NCBI GenBank assembly: GCA_034509735.1
Contig: JACGWO010000005.1
Coordinates: forward strand, 18,279,264-18,343,263
Source of the DNA: Sesamum alatum
Taxonomy: Eukaryota > Streptophyta > Magnoliopsida > Lamiales > Pedaliaceae
Length of the DNA: 64,000 nt
Direction of reading: 5' to 3'
Shown: positions 1 through 11,944 of the stretch, one piece after another
How positions within the stretch are numbered: position 1 is the stretch's first letter
Layout of the letters: every line of letters begins with the position of its first letter
Made by a program: the position numbers and the translations under genes
The notes under the pieces: model-generated
The model's input: the letters and a program-made list of their open reading frames with translations, nothing else
Databases searched by the model: none
What the model was told of the DNA's origin: nothing

Positions 1-618
1 CTGGACAAGGCTAATGATGATCAACTTACAGAATGATCACCTCTCAACAGATCCAAGATACAACCGTCCTGTGCACGCGACTGCCATGATTCCTCAAGTC
101 TGAAGATTACTCCCGTACTATCGGAACCGGAGAAATCCAATCATACCGACCAAGCCTCCAAGGCTTCCATATGATGATTCCCGCGAGTCAGTCCAGTCGG
201 CTCGACCCCAGACGACCAACCCATCAAGATTGTGTAGGCATCCCACGCCTGTCGCCGATGAAACACGGCACTCATCCAATGAACATGACTCTTGATGCAA
301 GTCTCAATTGGACTCTCGATGCCCTGTCTCGAGATCCTCGACTTGGAACGTTTCAGACCCAACTCTTAATCATTTGGTTTCATGACCACCATCCAATGCG
401 TGGCCCAACTGCACGAGTTGTTATCCATGGTCTGTGGCCTTTGTTGTGATATAAGTTAAACACCATTTTAACAAATGTGAAATGAGCGCAACAAAGTAAA
501 CACCAGAAGTGACAAATACTCATTTTATTCATCACATAATAATATTACATTTACATTGAGTTGTATAATAGATTACAAATCGCCAAACCTATTGGCTTTC
601 TGGTCACCTATTCTAACA
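1..618 (-). repeat. Partial LTR of copia family B, cut by the window edge
   Basis: This segment reads on the minus strand as the first ~620 bases of the long LTR found complete at 2700-4920, 6016-8855 and 24688-26910. Its element-5' end is on the right, where the plus strand ends in CCTATTCTAACA, the complement of the family start TGTTAGAATAGG. The rest lies left of the window. It could be the 3' LTR of the element whose 5' LTR is at 2700-4920, but the sequence next to it (619 onward) is Ty3/gypsy rather than copia, and no clear polypurine tract precedes it. Its ORFs are not genes. Confidence 0.85.
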
Positions 619-1968
619 TATCGTTCTTTGCCTAGTTTGGCAATCATCCATGATGCTAGACAATTTCGACAAGTTGTGCGCTTTGTTATTTTCTTCTCCG
701 GGGATATAGATGAGCTGGAAGTGGTTGAATTTTGTCTTCTGTTATTCTATTTTTAAGATGTATTGTTTCATGCTCCCTTTCTTAGCTTTAAAGGCTCCTT
801 CCGTCTATTTGACAATGAGTTGGGAGTCGGAGTAGGCTATCAGACACTAGGCTTCGGCTTTCCATGCCATTCTCATACCTAAGGCTAAAGCCTCATATTC
901 TGCTTCATTGTTAGAAGCTTTGAGTTCAAATTTGATTGCGAATTCTAGGTCTACTACTTCAGCGGAGTTAATGACCACCCCTGCTCCACTTCCTTAAGCC
1001 GTGGAAGATCCATCCACATGTAATAGCCAGGTTTCCTCAATGAGGGGAGGATATGTGCTTTCAGATATAAAGTCGACCAAGGCTTGAGCTTTGATAGCTA
1101 TTCGGGAGAGGTGCGATATATTGTACTCACTGAGCTCTATAGCCCATTTAATCAGCCATCCGGATATATCCGGCTTTCAAGGACTTGCTTGATGGGGTGG
1201 TTGGCCCGTAGCCCCACCGGATAGGAAAACAAGTAAGGGCGTAACCTTCGGGCTGTTATCACCAACATGAAGGCTATCTTCTTGATGAGGCTATATCGTC
1301 CTTCAACCCCATTGAGGACCTTGCGAACATAGCGTATGGGTATCTGTTGCCCACCTTCCTCCTTGAGGAGGACCGAACTCACTGCCTAAGGTAATGCGGC
1401 CAGGTAGACATGTAATATATCTCCTGGAGAAGGTTTGACCAGTAGGGGGAGGCCAGCCAAATATCTCTTGAGTTCTTCGAAAGCTTTGTGGCATTCTTCC
1501 CTCCACTCGAAGTTCTTGGCCTTTCTCAACACCTTGAATAAAGGTAGGCTTTTTTCAACTGATTTAGCTATAAAACGACTAAGTACAACTATTCTCCCAG
1601 TAAGCCATTGTACTTCGTTGATGTTGGCAGGAGCCTTCATGTCCATGACTGCCTTGATTTTCAGGGGGTTGGCTTCTATCCCTCCTTTGGTCACCATGAA
1701 GTCCAGAAAGTGTCCTCCCCCTACGCCAAAGGCGCACTTGGAATGATTAAGCTTTAGGTGATACATCCAAATGACTTCGAACATCTCTTCCATGTCTAAG
1801 ACATGGTCCTTTGTCTTTTTGCTTTTGACGAGCATGTCGTCGACATATACATACATGTTCCTCTTGAGCTTGGGATGGAATATTTTGTCCACCAGGCGTT
1901 GGTACATGGCACCTGTGTTTTTTAGCCGAAAGGCATAGCTACATAGGGGAAGGTCCTTGTCGACATGA
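619..1968 (-). pseudogene. Ty3/gypsy reverse transcriptase and RNase H fragment
   Basis: Read on the minus strand, this is the middle of a Ty3/gypsy polyprotein. From right to left: the end of the reverse transcriptase core (FRLKNTGAMYQRL, catalytic VYVDDM near 1840), the connection region (IEANPLKIKAVMDMKAP), a first RNase H (VSSVLLKEEGGQQ near 1370), then a second RNase H-like stretch with HVDGSS and ASNNEAEYEAL near 900-1000. A doubled RNase H is typical of the Tat/Ogre lineage, so I infer that lineage. A stop near 1388 and others break the frame. It has no LTR or primer site of its own and is abruptly bounded on both sides by family-B copia sequence, so it was inserted into or recombined with a B element. 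Confidence 0.85.
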
Positions 1969-2699
1969 TGATTCCATCAACACACATAACACAATTATTC
2001 CAAATAATCATGCATAAATAACCAATGGATATTCCAAATACCCAAGTGATGTCCAACATCACAAAACCATAAACATACAAATAATATGCAAAATTCAAAT
2101 TTCAAATTTAATGGACATTTTAAACAATGCATCCAATGCATGTATTAATCCCAAATTAATTAAGCAAATTTAATTCAAGGAATAATCCATTTATTCCAAA
2201 ATCAAAAATACAAAATTAATATATTTTCAGAATATTGTGCAGAAAATACAAAAAATCAAATTTTCCGGAAAAAGTCGAAAAACGGCCCAGCCGTTGTGCT
2301 GGCCGGCCGGCCGCGTGCTGGCCTCGGCCAGCAGCGGCCGATTGCGCACATCGCGAGCGCGCCCCTGCGCGCAGCATCCGCGGGCATGGCGCGCGTGCAG
2401 GCGCCCGCCTGCGCGCGGCCACTGCCGGTCTGATCCAATTTTTTTTTTTTTTTTTTTTTGTTTTTCAAAACTGTTTCAGCACAATAATAGTAATATTATT
2501 CGGAAAATAAGCATGCAATTTTAGATCCAATTTAACAAAATAAAGCATGCCAAAAGTCCATTAAATTCAAACAATTGAATTATCATATTACTCATATATT
2601 TATACAATCTAACATGCCAATAAAGCCATTAAAAGCAACTAGATCATGCCAAACACATAGATCTATGCTCCTTACATCGAACCGGGCTCTGATACCACT
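1969..2699 (-). other. Leader of a copia family-B element with primer-binding site
   Basis: This noncoding leader matches the first ~660 bases of element B's leader (24027-24687). On the minus strand it begins with the primer-binding site TGGTATCAGAGCCCGG (about 2682-2697), complementary to initiator tRNA-Met. A GC-rich island (about 2285-2430) and a T run (about 2438-2460) follow. The match to B stops at the motif GATTCCATCAAC (about 1969), where Ty3/gypsy sequence takes over, so gag and pol are missing. ORFs in the GC island are composition artefacts. Confidence 0.8.
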
Positions 2700-4920
2700 T
2701 GAAGGACAAGCGGATCCGCCCGGGAGCGCGAGCGGAAGCGAGAAAGCGAGGAAATAGTGCATAAATTTAAATCTAATTTAAATAAATAAATCCCAAGGGG
2801 TGTACCCTTGGGTGCTCAACCGGGCGTTCGATGTAGGATGTGTAAATATTAGAAACATATATTTAAACACATAGGGCATAGATAAATATATATATATATA
2901 ATCAATCAAAGCGTAATAAACCGTTACCTTTGATTGTTTAGCGTATGCTCCCGGCTACTTGCGTTGTTCCTTCTCCGGAATGCTCACGAAATCCAAATGT
3001 ATGGATTCTCCAAAGGTGATCCACACCACACCGGAAGAAACACACGTTCTTCTTGCTAGAAAAGAACGGGTTTAAGAAGGAATCGGTTTAAAAGAAGAAC
3101 ACTATGAATTAGTGTTCTCTTAAACTTACTTTGTTCTTCTTCTTGATTCAAAATCAAGTGAAGAACACAAGTGTGAGAGAGGGAGAGAGGGCCGAGAGTT
3201 GAGAGAGAGGAGAGGAATTTTGTCTTCTCTTTTTCCTAGAAAAAGATGAATAATGAATCACTTATGCTTGGTGTTGTATATTCTAGTATATATACATAAT
3301 TAATGTGATTATTGGAATGTGTCTAGGTTCATCCAAGGATGTCTAGATTCATTCCAATCAATCACCATCAATTCTTCAATCAAGCCTACCAAAATTTATG
3401 GTATGATCAAATCATACCAAAAGGGAAGAGCTTGATTGGAGTTGATTTGTCTCTTTCCAAAAGAGATAAGTCAATATACCACCTAGCATGAAACATGACT
3501 GATTTTGCTTCCTCCAAGGGAGCATGTCGTCCATGTTTAATTAAGGGAAGAAGTCCAACTTCTTCCTATTCCAAAATAGGACGGGTATAATTTAACGGTC
3601 CGGGTTTTATCGTAATCCAATTATGACGAATCCAACATTAAATCCAATTTAATGCCCATTTAAATTATTCCCGTTGATCTTTTAATCCAATTAAAAGATC
3701 CAACGCCTCAACGTCTCAACTTTCCATATTTAATCGAAAATCCAATTTACCGATTAAACGAAAGCCCGATACAATATCGGCCCGTCCATCCAATGGACTT
3801 TCTCTTAAGTAATCCAATTACTTATTTTATCCTTCGAGATTGACTCCAAGTCGATCTCTCAACCTCCTCGGTGATTTGTGTGTGACCCTTTAGGTTCACC
3901 CTCAGCTAGACTTGGGCCCGTGTCCTACAAGGGCCCGTTACCATGGGTGGCCGTCTAGCAACGGTCCGTGGCACTAGAGACTAGGTGAATTGGCATGAAC
4001 ATTTAGGCGCCGATTCCGTACGGGTACGATCCTTCCGTCTACCGTCTCCCGGCCTTAGTCTAGGTTATGGAATTGGGCATCGGTTCCCATCCTTGACTAG
4101 GCATCTATGCTTAATACTCGAGACCACGTATGCTTCATTGCGTTGACACAGGAAACCATTCCATGTTCGACCAACCACTGTGGCCACAACTTTAAACAAC
4201 ATGAATGTGTCTCCGAGTGCATAGGAGATACCTCTGTCACATACTGACAGGGGACGGATCCTCTTCATAGAATCCACCGTCCTCGCTACACATTCAGACT
4301 GCACTGGACAAGGCTTATGATAATTATCTTACAGAATGATTACCTCTCGCCTGATCCAAGATACAACCGTCATGTGCACGCGACTGCCATGATCCCTCAA
4401 GTCTGAGGATTACTCCCGTACTATCGGAACCGGGGAAAATCAATCATACTGACCAAGCCTCCAAGGCTTCCATATGATGATCCCCGTGAGTCAGTCCAGT
4501 CGGCTCGACCCCAGTCGATCAACCCATCAAGGTCGTGTAAGCGTCCCACGCTTGTCGCCGATGAAACATAGCACTCATTTAATGAACACGACTCTTGACG
4601 CAAGTCTCAATTGGACTCTCGATGCCCTGTCTCGAGGTCTCGACTTGGAACGTTTCAGACCCAACTCTTAATCAGTTGGTTTCATGACCACCATCCAATG
4701 CGTGGCCCAACTGCACGAGTTGTTATCCATGGTCTGTGGGCTTTGTTGCAATATAAGTTAAACACCGTTTTAACAAATGTAAGATGAGCGCAACAAAGAA
4801 GGTACCATTGGTGACGAACACTCATCTTATTCATCACATAATAATATTACATCTACATCAAGTTGTTGAATAGGTTACACATTGCCAAACCTATTGGCTT
4901 TCTGGTCACCTATTCTAACA
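2700..4920 (-). repeat. Complete family-B LTR (5' LTR of a disrupted element)
   Basis: This 2221-bp LTR runs TG...CA on the minus strand and adjoins a primer-binding site at its left, so it is a 5' LTR. It matches both LTRs of element B, including the conserved block with CCATGGGTGGCCGTCTAGCAAC near 3940. The 3' half, around 2950-3300, holds the AG/CT-rich tract and a TATATATA stretch that could serve as promoter. The right flank starts CTGCT; the matching target duplication cannot be tested because the other end lies outside the window. Confidence 0.88.
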
Positions 4921-6010
4921 CTGCTAGCATCCCTCCCAGAGTCCTGCTAAGCATGACCTTCTAAAGAGCAGGAGGTAGTTGCGGGTGGTCCTTTCTGGAT
5001 AAGGGTGAGTTTGAATAAGCCTTATCCAATCTCCTTTGTTGGGTCAGGCCTTTCTATGGGGCCTAGCTGGCCCCCCTACTCCTTTCATGGTTTTGGCCGT
5101 GCTTCCTTTCAGGAGGCTTGGCCTGCTCCTCCCTATAGGTTGGACCGAGGTCCTCCTTGGGCTATCTCCAAGGGAAGTCTGGGCCTCCCTGTTGGGTTTA
5201 GACATCTTTTAATGGGTCCTTGGTATTTTTCGTCCTTGCTTGGCTCCCTCTCGAGGGCTCAAGCCTAATCCTTCCTATGGGCTATGCCTAGGGCTTTGTT
5301 TGGATCATCATCTTGGACCTCACGTTGGGCTTTGTGTTTGGGGTGGACTTTTAGGGCATATCAGATATATTTCACTGAATCTTGGCCACTTTTCAAAAAA
5401 ATGAATATGTATACTTATATTTAATTTTTTAGGAATATATATATATTTACCTAAAATAATCTAAATTACCTAAAAAATCTACTTACTTAAATCAAATAAT
5501 TAACAACTTAATTTAAAATAAAAATTATGTTCGATAAATGTGTATTTATTATTCTCACTTATTAATTGGCCTTTCGCTTTAAAATGACAATTTTGTAACT
5601 TGTTATACTTCAAATATTTCTGACTAAGAAACGTTTGCAGTCTTAAATAAGGTGTAAACTGTTAAACAATCTTTAGGCATTATATATGTATATAGTGTAA
5701 GGAAAATTTTGTTTAAAACTTTAGTCAAAGGGTTAAATGTTACACTTATTAATTTAAAGTGGATAAATAAGATATTTGACATAGTTGGAGGGGGTAAAGT
5801 GTATTGAACCATTTTTTTTAATAAATATTGAGAAATAATGATAGGAGCAAATATCATAACAATTTTGACAACCAAATCTAAGAATGAAAGTAAAATAACT
5901 AAATTAAAATTCTAAATATGTAGCTTGTAAATGGAAGTATTTGGAAATTAAAATTGATTATGCACCTACTAACCTAATTTCAAAGCACCAAAAAGAAGTT
6001 AAGAATCGAT
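4921..6010. other. Unassigned sequence between two family-B elements
   Basis: No gene is recognised here. The left part (4921-5380) is GC-richer, with repeated words such as GGCTTGG and GGGCCT. It may be a retrotransposon remnant, but no conserved domain, LTR end or terminal inverted repeat can be seen. The right part (5390-6010) is AT-rich and looks like ordinary intergenic DNA. Before element B inserted, it joined directly to 26916. Confidence 0.5.
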
Positions 6011-6015
6011 CTTTT

Positions 6016-8855
6016 TGAAGGACAAGCGGATTTGCCGGGAACGCGAGTGGAAGCGAGAAAATGAGGAAATAGTGCGTAAATTTAAATCTAATTTATATAA
6101 ACGAAAACCAAGGGGTGTACCCTTGGGTTCTCAACCGGGCGTTCGATGTAGGATGTGTAAATATTAGAAACATATATTTAAACACATAGGGCATAGATGT
6201 ATATTAAATTAATCAAAGCGTAGTAAAACCGTTACCTTTGATTGTTTAGCATATGCTCCCGGCTACTAGCATTGTTCCTTCTCCGGAATGCTCACGAAAT
6301 CCAAACGTATGGATTCTCCAAAGGTGATCCACACCACACCGGAAGAAACACACGTTCTTCTTGCTAGAAAGAACGGGTTTAAGAAGGAATCGGTTTAAGA
6401 GAAGAACACTATGAATTAGTGCTCTCTTAAACTCACTTTGTTCTTCTTCTTGATTCATAAATCAAAGAACACAAGTGCGAGAGAGGGAGAGAGGCCGAGA
6501 GTTGAGAGAGAGGAGAGGGATTTTTGTCTTCTCTTTTTCCTAGAAAAAGATGAATAATGAATCACTTATACTTGGTGTTGTATATTTTAATATATATACA
6601 TAATTAATGTGATTATTGGAATGTGTCTAGGTTCACCCAAGGATGTCTAGATTCATTCCAATCAATCTCTATCAATTCTTCTATCAAGCCTACCAAAATT
6701 TATGGTATGATCAAATCATACCAAAAGGGAAGAGCTTGATTGGAGTTGATTTGTCTCTTTCCAAAAGAGACAAGTCAACATACCACCTAGCATGAAACAT
6801 GGCTGATTTTGCTTCCTCCAAGGGAGCATGTCGGCCATGTTTAATTAAGGGAAGAAGTCCAACTTCTTTCTATTTCAAAATAGGAATTATTTCTCCTCTC
6901 GAGTAAAATTAACGGACTGGGTTTCATCGTAATCCAATTACGACGAACCCAACATTAAATCCAATTTAATGTCCATTTAAATTATTCTTGTTGATCTTTT
7001 AATCCAATTAAAAGATCCAACGTCTCAACTTTCCATATTCAATCGAAAATCCAATTTACCGATTAAACGAAAGCCCGATACAATATCGGCTCGTCCATCC
7101 AATGGACTTTCCCTTAAGTAATCCAATAACTTATTTATCCTTCGAGATTGACTCCAAGTCGATCTCTCAACCTCCTCGGTGATTTGTGTGTGACCCTTTA
7201 GTAGGGGTGGCAATTCAACCCGGACCCGGCAAAAATTTGAAGATGGGGCGGGTCTCGGGTCCTTAAGAACCCGCCCCGGACCCGCCCCGTTTAGATATAT
7301 ATATATATATATATATATTTCTTTTATTTTATTATGATAGAATAAACACTAACAAAATATTGTATCATTTAATTTATTTATTGTTAGGTACATCTTCAAT
7401 AGTTGATAAATTGAAAAATTATCCCACAATATTTAACGATTAGAAAGACGAAAAAGTTGTTACTAATCTCTAATAAATAATTCAATATGAATTGTTTGAG
7501 TTGTTCTATTATGAACAATTTTATTTATACTTGAAATTCTTTTTCGACTTGAATTTTAGTTAGATCATGAACAAATAATTTTATTTGTAATTGATATATT
7601 AAATTTTAATTTTTCTTAATTTGTAAAACAAATAAAAAATAAAAAAATTTAAAAAAACCGGGTCTACCGGGTTAGACCCCACCCGGCGGGTTTTGTACCG
7701 GGGCGGGTCCCGGGTTGAAAAATAACCGGGGCGGGGCGGGTCCCGGGTCCTTCCCGGAGTTGGCGGGGCGGGTCTCGGGTCCACCCAAACCCGCCCCATA
7801 CCCGCCCCGTTGCCACCCCTACCCTTTAGGTTCACCCTCAGCTAGACTTGGGCCCGTGTCCCACAAGGGCCCATTACCATGGGTGGCCGTCTAGCAACAG
7901 TCCATGGTACTAGAGACTAAGTGAATTGGCATGAACATTTAGGCGTCGATTCCGTATGGGTACGATCCTTCCGTCTACCGTCTCCCGGCCTTAGATTAGG
8001 GTATGAAATTGGGCGTCGATTCCCATCCTTGACTAGGTGTCTATGCTTAATACTCGAGACTACGTATGCTTCATTGCGTCAACACAGGAAACCATTCCCT
8101 GTTCGACCAACCACTGTGGCCACAACTTCAAACAGCATGAACGTGTCTCCGAGTGCATAGGAGATACCTCTGTCACATACTGACAGGGGACGGATCCTCT
8201 TCTTGGAATCCACTGTCCTCGCTACTCATTCCGACTGCACTAGACAAGCCTTATGATAATCATCTTACAGAATGATTACCTCTCGCCAAATCCAAGATAC
8301 AACCGTCATGTGAACGCGACTGCCATGATCCCTCAAGTCTGAGGATTACTCCCGTACTATCGGAACTGGGAAAAACCAATCATTCCAACCAAGCCTCGAA
8401 GGCTTCCATATGATGATCCCCGCGAGTCAGTCCAGTCGGCTTGACCCCAGTCGACCAACCCATCAAGATCGTGTAGGCGTCCCACGCCTGTCGCCGATGA
8501 AACACGGCACTCATCCAATGAACACGACTCTTGACGCAAGTCTCAATAGGACTCTCGATGCCTTATCTCGAGGTCCTCGACGTGGAACGTTTCAGACCCA
8601 ACTCTTAATCAGTTGGTTTAATGACCACCATCCAATGCGTGGCCCAACTGCACGAGTTGTTAACCATGGTCTGTAGGGTTTGTTGCGATAAGTTAAACAC
8701 CGTTTTAACAAATGTGAAATGAGCGCAACAAAGTAAATACCAGAAGTGACAAATACTCATTTTATTCATCACATAATAATATTACATTTACATCTAGTTG
8801 TATAATAGGTTAGAAATCGCCAAACCTATTGGCTTTCTGGTTACCTTTTCTAACA
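6016..8855 (-). repeat. 3' LTR of element B
   Basis: The LTR starts (minus strand) TGTTAGAAAAGG at 8855 and ends CTTGTCCTTCA at 6016. It is 2840 bp only because a 620-bp hAT-type element plus an 8-bp duplication lies at 7202-7829; without them it is about 2212 bp, close to the 2223-bp 5' LTR. No primer site adjoins its left end, while a polypurine tract and the pol end adjoin its right end, which shows it is the 3' LTR. Confidence 0.92.
7202..7821. mobile_element. Nonautonomous hAT-type transposon (620 bp)
   Basis: The element has perfect 12-bp terminal inverted repeats TAGGGGTGGCAA and TTGCCACCCCTA. It is flanked by the perfect 8-bp target duplication CCCTTTAG (7194-7201 and 7822-7829). The TIR form and 8-bp duplication are hallmarks of the hAT superfamily. 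Both ends are very rich in CGGGT/ACCCG motifs, arranged in inverted orientation, around an AT-rich core (about 7285-7650). No transposase is encoded. The related LTRs at 2700, 24688 and 59470-61219 lack it, and their uninterrupted ACCCTTTAGGTTCACC confirms the empty site. Confidence 0.95.
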
Positions 8856-8869
8856 ATCTCCGACTTGAC
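8856..8869 (-). other. Polypurine tract of element B
   Basis: Immediately upstream of the 3' LTR, the minus strand reads GTCAAGTCGGAGAT. The same position in elements A and C reads GTCAAGTGGGAGAT. It is the expected plus-strand priming site for reverse transcription and sets the internal/LTR boundary. Confidence 0.8.
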
Positions 8870-9625
8870 CTAAAGGCAATCACCCATTGACCTCAAACCC
8901 ATCTTATCCAGATGCTGAGTATGGGCAACTTGCGACATGGGCTTAGTAAGTGGATCTGCTATGTTTTCTACGGAGCTGACTCGGTCCATCCGAACGTCAC
9001 CCCTACTAACCATCTCTCAGAGCAGATGGTAGTGTCTAAGAATATGCTTGGATCGGTGATGAGATCTCGGTTCCTTTGCTTGCGCTATAGCCCCGTTGTT
9101 ATCGCAGAAGATAACCACTGGCTCAGCGATGCTAGGTACTACACCCAACTCTTGGATATAGCTCTTCATCCAAACTGCCTCCTTAGCAGCTTCCGAAGCT
9201 GCTATGTATTCAGAATCTGTGGTGGAGTCCTCCGTGGTAGCCTGCTTGGAAGAGTTCCAAGCGACCACGCCACCATTAAGTCTGAACACATAACCAGACT
9301 GAGACTTGGCATCATCATCATCCGATTGGAAGCTAACGTCACTATAGCCTTCCAGTATCAACTCTCCACCGCCGTAGATCAAGAACATGTCCTTAGTCCT
9401 TTTCAGGTACTTTAGGATAGTCTTGACTGCACTCCAGTGTGCCTCCCCAGCACACGACTGATATCGGCTAGTTACACTCAAAGCGAAAGCCACATCAAGT
9501 CTAGTGCACTGAACAACATACTGTATGCTGCCTACAGCTGAAGCATAGGGGATGTCCAACATCCTTTTAAGCTCCTCATCAGTCTTAGGAGACTGCTTCT
9601 TGGATAACTTAATTCCATGCCTCAT
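8870..9625 (-). pseudogene. Element B RNase H region of pol (two premature stops)
   Basis: Minus-strand C-terminal part of the copia polyprotein, from the reverse transcriptase thumb (MRHGIKLSKKQ) through RNase H. The copia RNase H landmarks are visible: GYSDVSFQSD, TTDSEYIAASEAAKEA with the acidic DSEY, and FCDNNGAI. The frame follows from 9638 after a TGA at 9638-9640 that replaces an Arg codon of elements A and C. A second TGA near 9017, again Arg to stop, interrupts the last ~50 residues. The true stop is TAG at 8870-8872, 14 bases before the LTR. Nonfunctional as it stands. Confidence 0.9.
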
Positions 9626-9637
9626 AGGAAGGAATCC

Positions 9638-10804
9638 TCATTTTGAGTTCTCCATCTTGAATCTCTTCAAGACTTTCTCAATGTACGAGGACTGGGCCAT
9701 TCCTAACATCCTTCTAGATCTATCCCTGTAGATCTTGATGCCAAGGATGTAGGATGCCTCGCCCATATCCTTCATGGAGAATTGCGTTGACAACCAAGCT
9801 TTAGTGGTACCCAACATCTTAACATCATTCCCAATGAGCAAGATGTCATCCACGTAAAGCACCAAAAACGTAACTGAGCTCCCACTGATCTTCTTGTATA
9901 CACAAGGATCGGACTCGTTCTTGATGAAATCATATCCCCGTATGACTTCATCAAAATGTATGTTCCAGCTTCGGGAAGCTTGTTTGAGGCCATAGATAGA
10001 CCTTTGGAAACGGCAGACCTTCTGCTCTTCTCCAACAGTTATGAAACCTTCCGGCTGATCTATATAGATCTCTTCCTCTACGAAACCATTGAGGAAGGCC
10101 GTTTTCACGTCCATCTGCCATATTTCATAGTCACACCATGCTGCTATGGCAAGCAGTATCCGAATGGATTTGGCCATTGCTACGGGCGAGTAGGTTTCCT
10201 CAAAATCGACCCCGGGTCGCTGAGTGTAACCTTTCGCCACAAGCCTGGCTTTGAAGGTTGTAACCTCCCCGTCAGCTCCAAGCTTACGTTTGTAGACCCA
10301 TTTACACCCTACGGGTTTAACCCCTTTGGGTGGATCTACTAGGGTCCAAACTTTGTTTGTACCCATCGAGTCCATCTCGGATTTCATGGCTTCAAGCCAC
10401 TTGTCCGAATCGATGTTCGACATCGCTTCTCCGTATGTCTTTGGATCATTATCCAACTGACCGGTCAAGCCCAGAAATCCATACCTATCAGGTGCATGAG
10501 ATACTCTGGCCGACCTAAGGAGGACTGGAATAATATCCGTGGGAACCACTAGCTCAGATGTCACTGCCACCTCATGGGGTACCTTACTTGATTCCTCAAG
10601 GAGTACCTCATCGCGTCGACTATCCGATCGAAAACCTTTTTCCAAGAACACTGCATTTCGCGAGACAAAAACCTTTTGCTCAGAGTGATCATAGAAATAA
10701 TACCCTGCAGTTTCTTTTGGATAGCCGATGAACCTGCATAAACTAGGCCTCGAGTCCAGTTTATCTCCCACTAATCTCTTGACATATGCGGGGCAACCCC
10801 ACAC
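9638..10804 (-). pseudogene. Element B reverse transcriptase region of pol
   Basis: A long open stretch (388 codons) on the minus strand with the integrase C-terminal region (CRFIGYPKETAGYYFY near 10720) and the copia reverse transcriptase. Visible landmarks are KWLEAMKSEMDSM, KARLVAKGYTQ, WQMDVKTAFLNG, IYGLKQASRSWN and the catalytic LYVDDILLIGND near 9850. The YVDD aspartates are intact. A TAA (10817-10819) separates it from the preceding integrase reading frame and TGA 9638-9640 ends it. The linker between integrase and reverse transcriptase is shorter than in A. In a working element this would be internal to one Gag-Pol protein. Confidence 0.93.
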
Positions 10805-10816
10805 TTTTAAGTATTT

Positions 10817-11308
10817 TTAGGAGGCAGGTTTGCCATGCCATATCTCATATGATGTCTGGGATACCGTCTTAGATGGCGCCAAGTTCAAAACTTTGGCCGC
10901 CGTCTCAAGAGCGTATCCCCAGAAGGAAAGGGGAAGTTCGGTAAAACTCATCATGGATCGGACCATGTCCAACAAGGTCCAATTCCTCCTTTCAGACACA
11001 CCATTAAGTTGTGGTGTTCCAGGAGAGGTCCACTGAGAGAGAATCCCATTCTCTTTTAGATAATCAGTAAACTCACCACTCAAATACTCTCCACCTCGGT
11101 CCGACCGAAGGGCTTTGATCTTTCGATCGGTTTGATTCTCTACTTCAAGTCTGTATTCCTTAAACCTTCCAAAGGCTTCAGACTTGTACCTCATCAGGTA
11201 AACATAACCATAACGTGAGTGATCATCGGTAAAGGTTATGAAGTACGAGTACCCACCTCTAGCCTGAGTATTTAGTGGACCACAGACATCTGTATGGATC
11301 AAATCCAA
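10817..11308 (-). pseudogene. Element B integrase core of pol
   Basis: Minus-strand open stretch covering the integrase catalytic core. The D,D,E residues can be placed in LIHTDVCGPL, LRSDRGGEYL and NGVSERRN, followed by the GYALETAAKVLN region typical of copia. A one-base insertion around 11310-11320, in the run encoding KKPF, shifts the frame relative to the upstream zinc-binding part. A TAA replaces a Tyr codon at 10817-10819. Element A keeps the frame open across both positions, so these are secondary lesions of B. Confidence 0.92.
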
Positions 11309-11944
11309 CAGACCACTGGCTAGCGTACTTTGTCCAACAAAAGGGTTTCTTGGTCATCTTTCCCTTCAGACAGGATTCGCAGGTCGGTAGGTTGTTCAAA
11401 TCGTCTATTTCTAGACTCTTTGAGTCCACCAACCTTCTTATCCTATCTTTAGAGATATGACCTAACCTCGCATGCCATATCTGTGCGTTATTATGATCAT
11501 CACGTTTTCGTTTGTGTTTTGTAGTCATAATCCAATTAGACTGTTGAAGTATGTACAGACCGTTGACCAATGTACCAAGAAGATGAGAAATACCATCTTT
11601 GATAATGAAAAAACCGTTTTTATTGATGGTAAATTCATATCCCTCCTTATCAAGGACCGGGATGGAAAAAATGTTTTTAATCATGCTAGGTACATAGAAA
11701 TAGTCGTTCAGTACAATCCTAACATGACTACTAATGGCTAACTCTAGTGATCCTACGGTCTCCGCAACAACGGCCTTGCCATCGCCTAGCCTTAGGATCA
11801 TCTCATCCTTGGTTAGCCTTCTACTTCTTTGCAGTACCTGCAAATCATTGCAGATGTGAGCACCACACCCGGTATCCAATACCCATGAAGCAGAATTAGT
11901 AATCATATTTACTTCAACCACAAACATACCTGGGTTGGAGAGGA
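11259..11944 (-). pseudogene. Element B protease and integrase zinc-binding region
   Basis: Minus-strand continuation of B's gag-pol on the left side of inserted element A. It begins at SNPGMFVVEV. The aspartic protease motif SWVLDTGCGAH is intact here, unlike in A and C. The integrase HHCC region follows (IWHARLGHISKDRI, CESCLKGKM). A frameshift near 11315 ends the frame. The apparent N-terminal extension between 11945 and 12029 is translated from the LTR of A and is not part of B. Joined to gag at 22073 across one copy of GAGGA, the order is the normal copia one. Confidence 0.93.

Noticed and set aside
171..449. 92-codon ORF near the window start, with relatives at 8410 and 26462
   Set aside because: Repeats because the family-B LTR repeats; frame not preserved in all copies and no domain.
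5005..5268. 87-codon ORF in unassigned DNA
   Set aside because: No domain and no start context; probably from local GC-richness. A decayed retrotransposon origin cannot be excluded.
8912..9415. 167-codon plus-strand ORF next to the 3' LTR of B
   Set aside because: Antisense to the RNase H region of B.
9956..10342. 128-codon plus-strand ORF
   Set aside because: Antisense shadow of the reverse transcriptase of element B.
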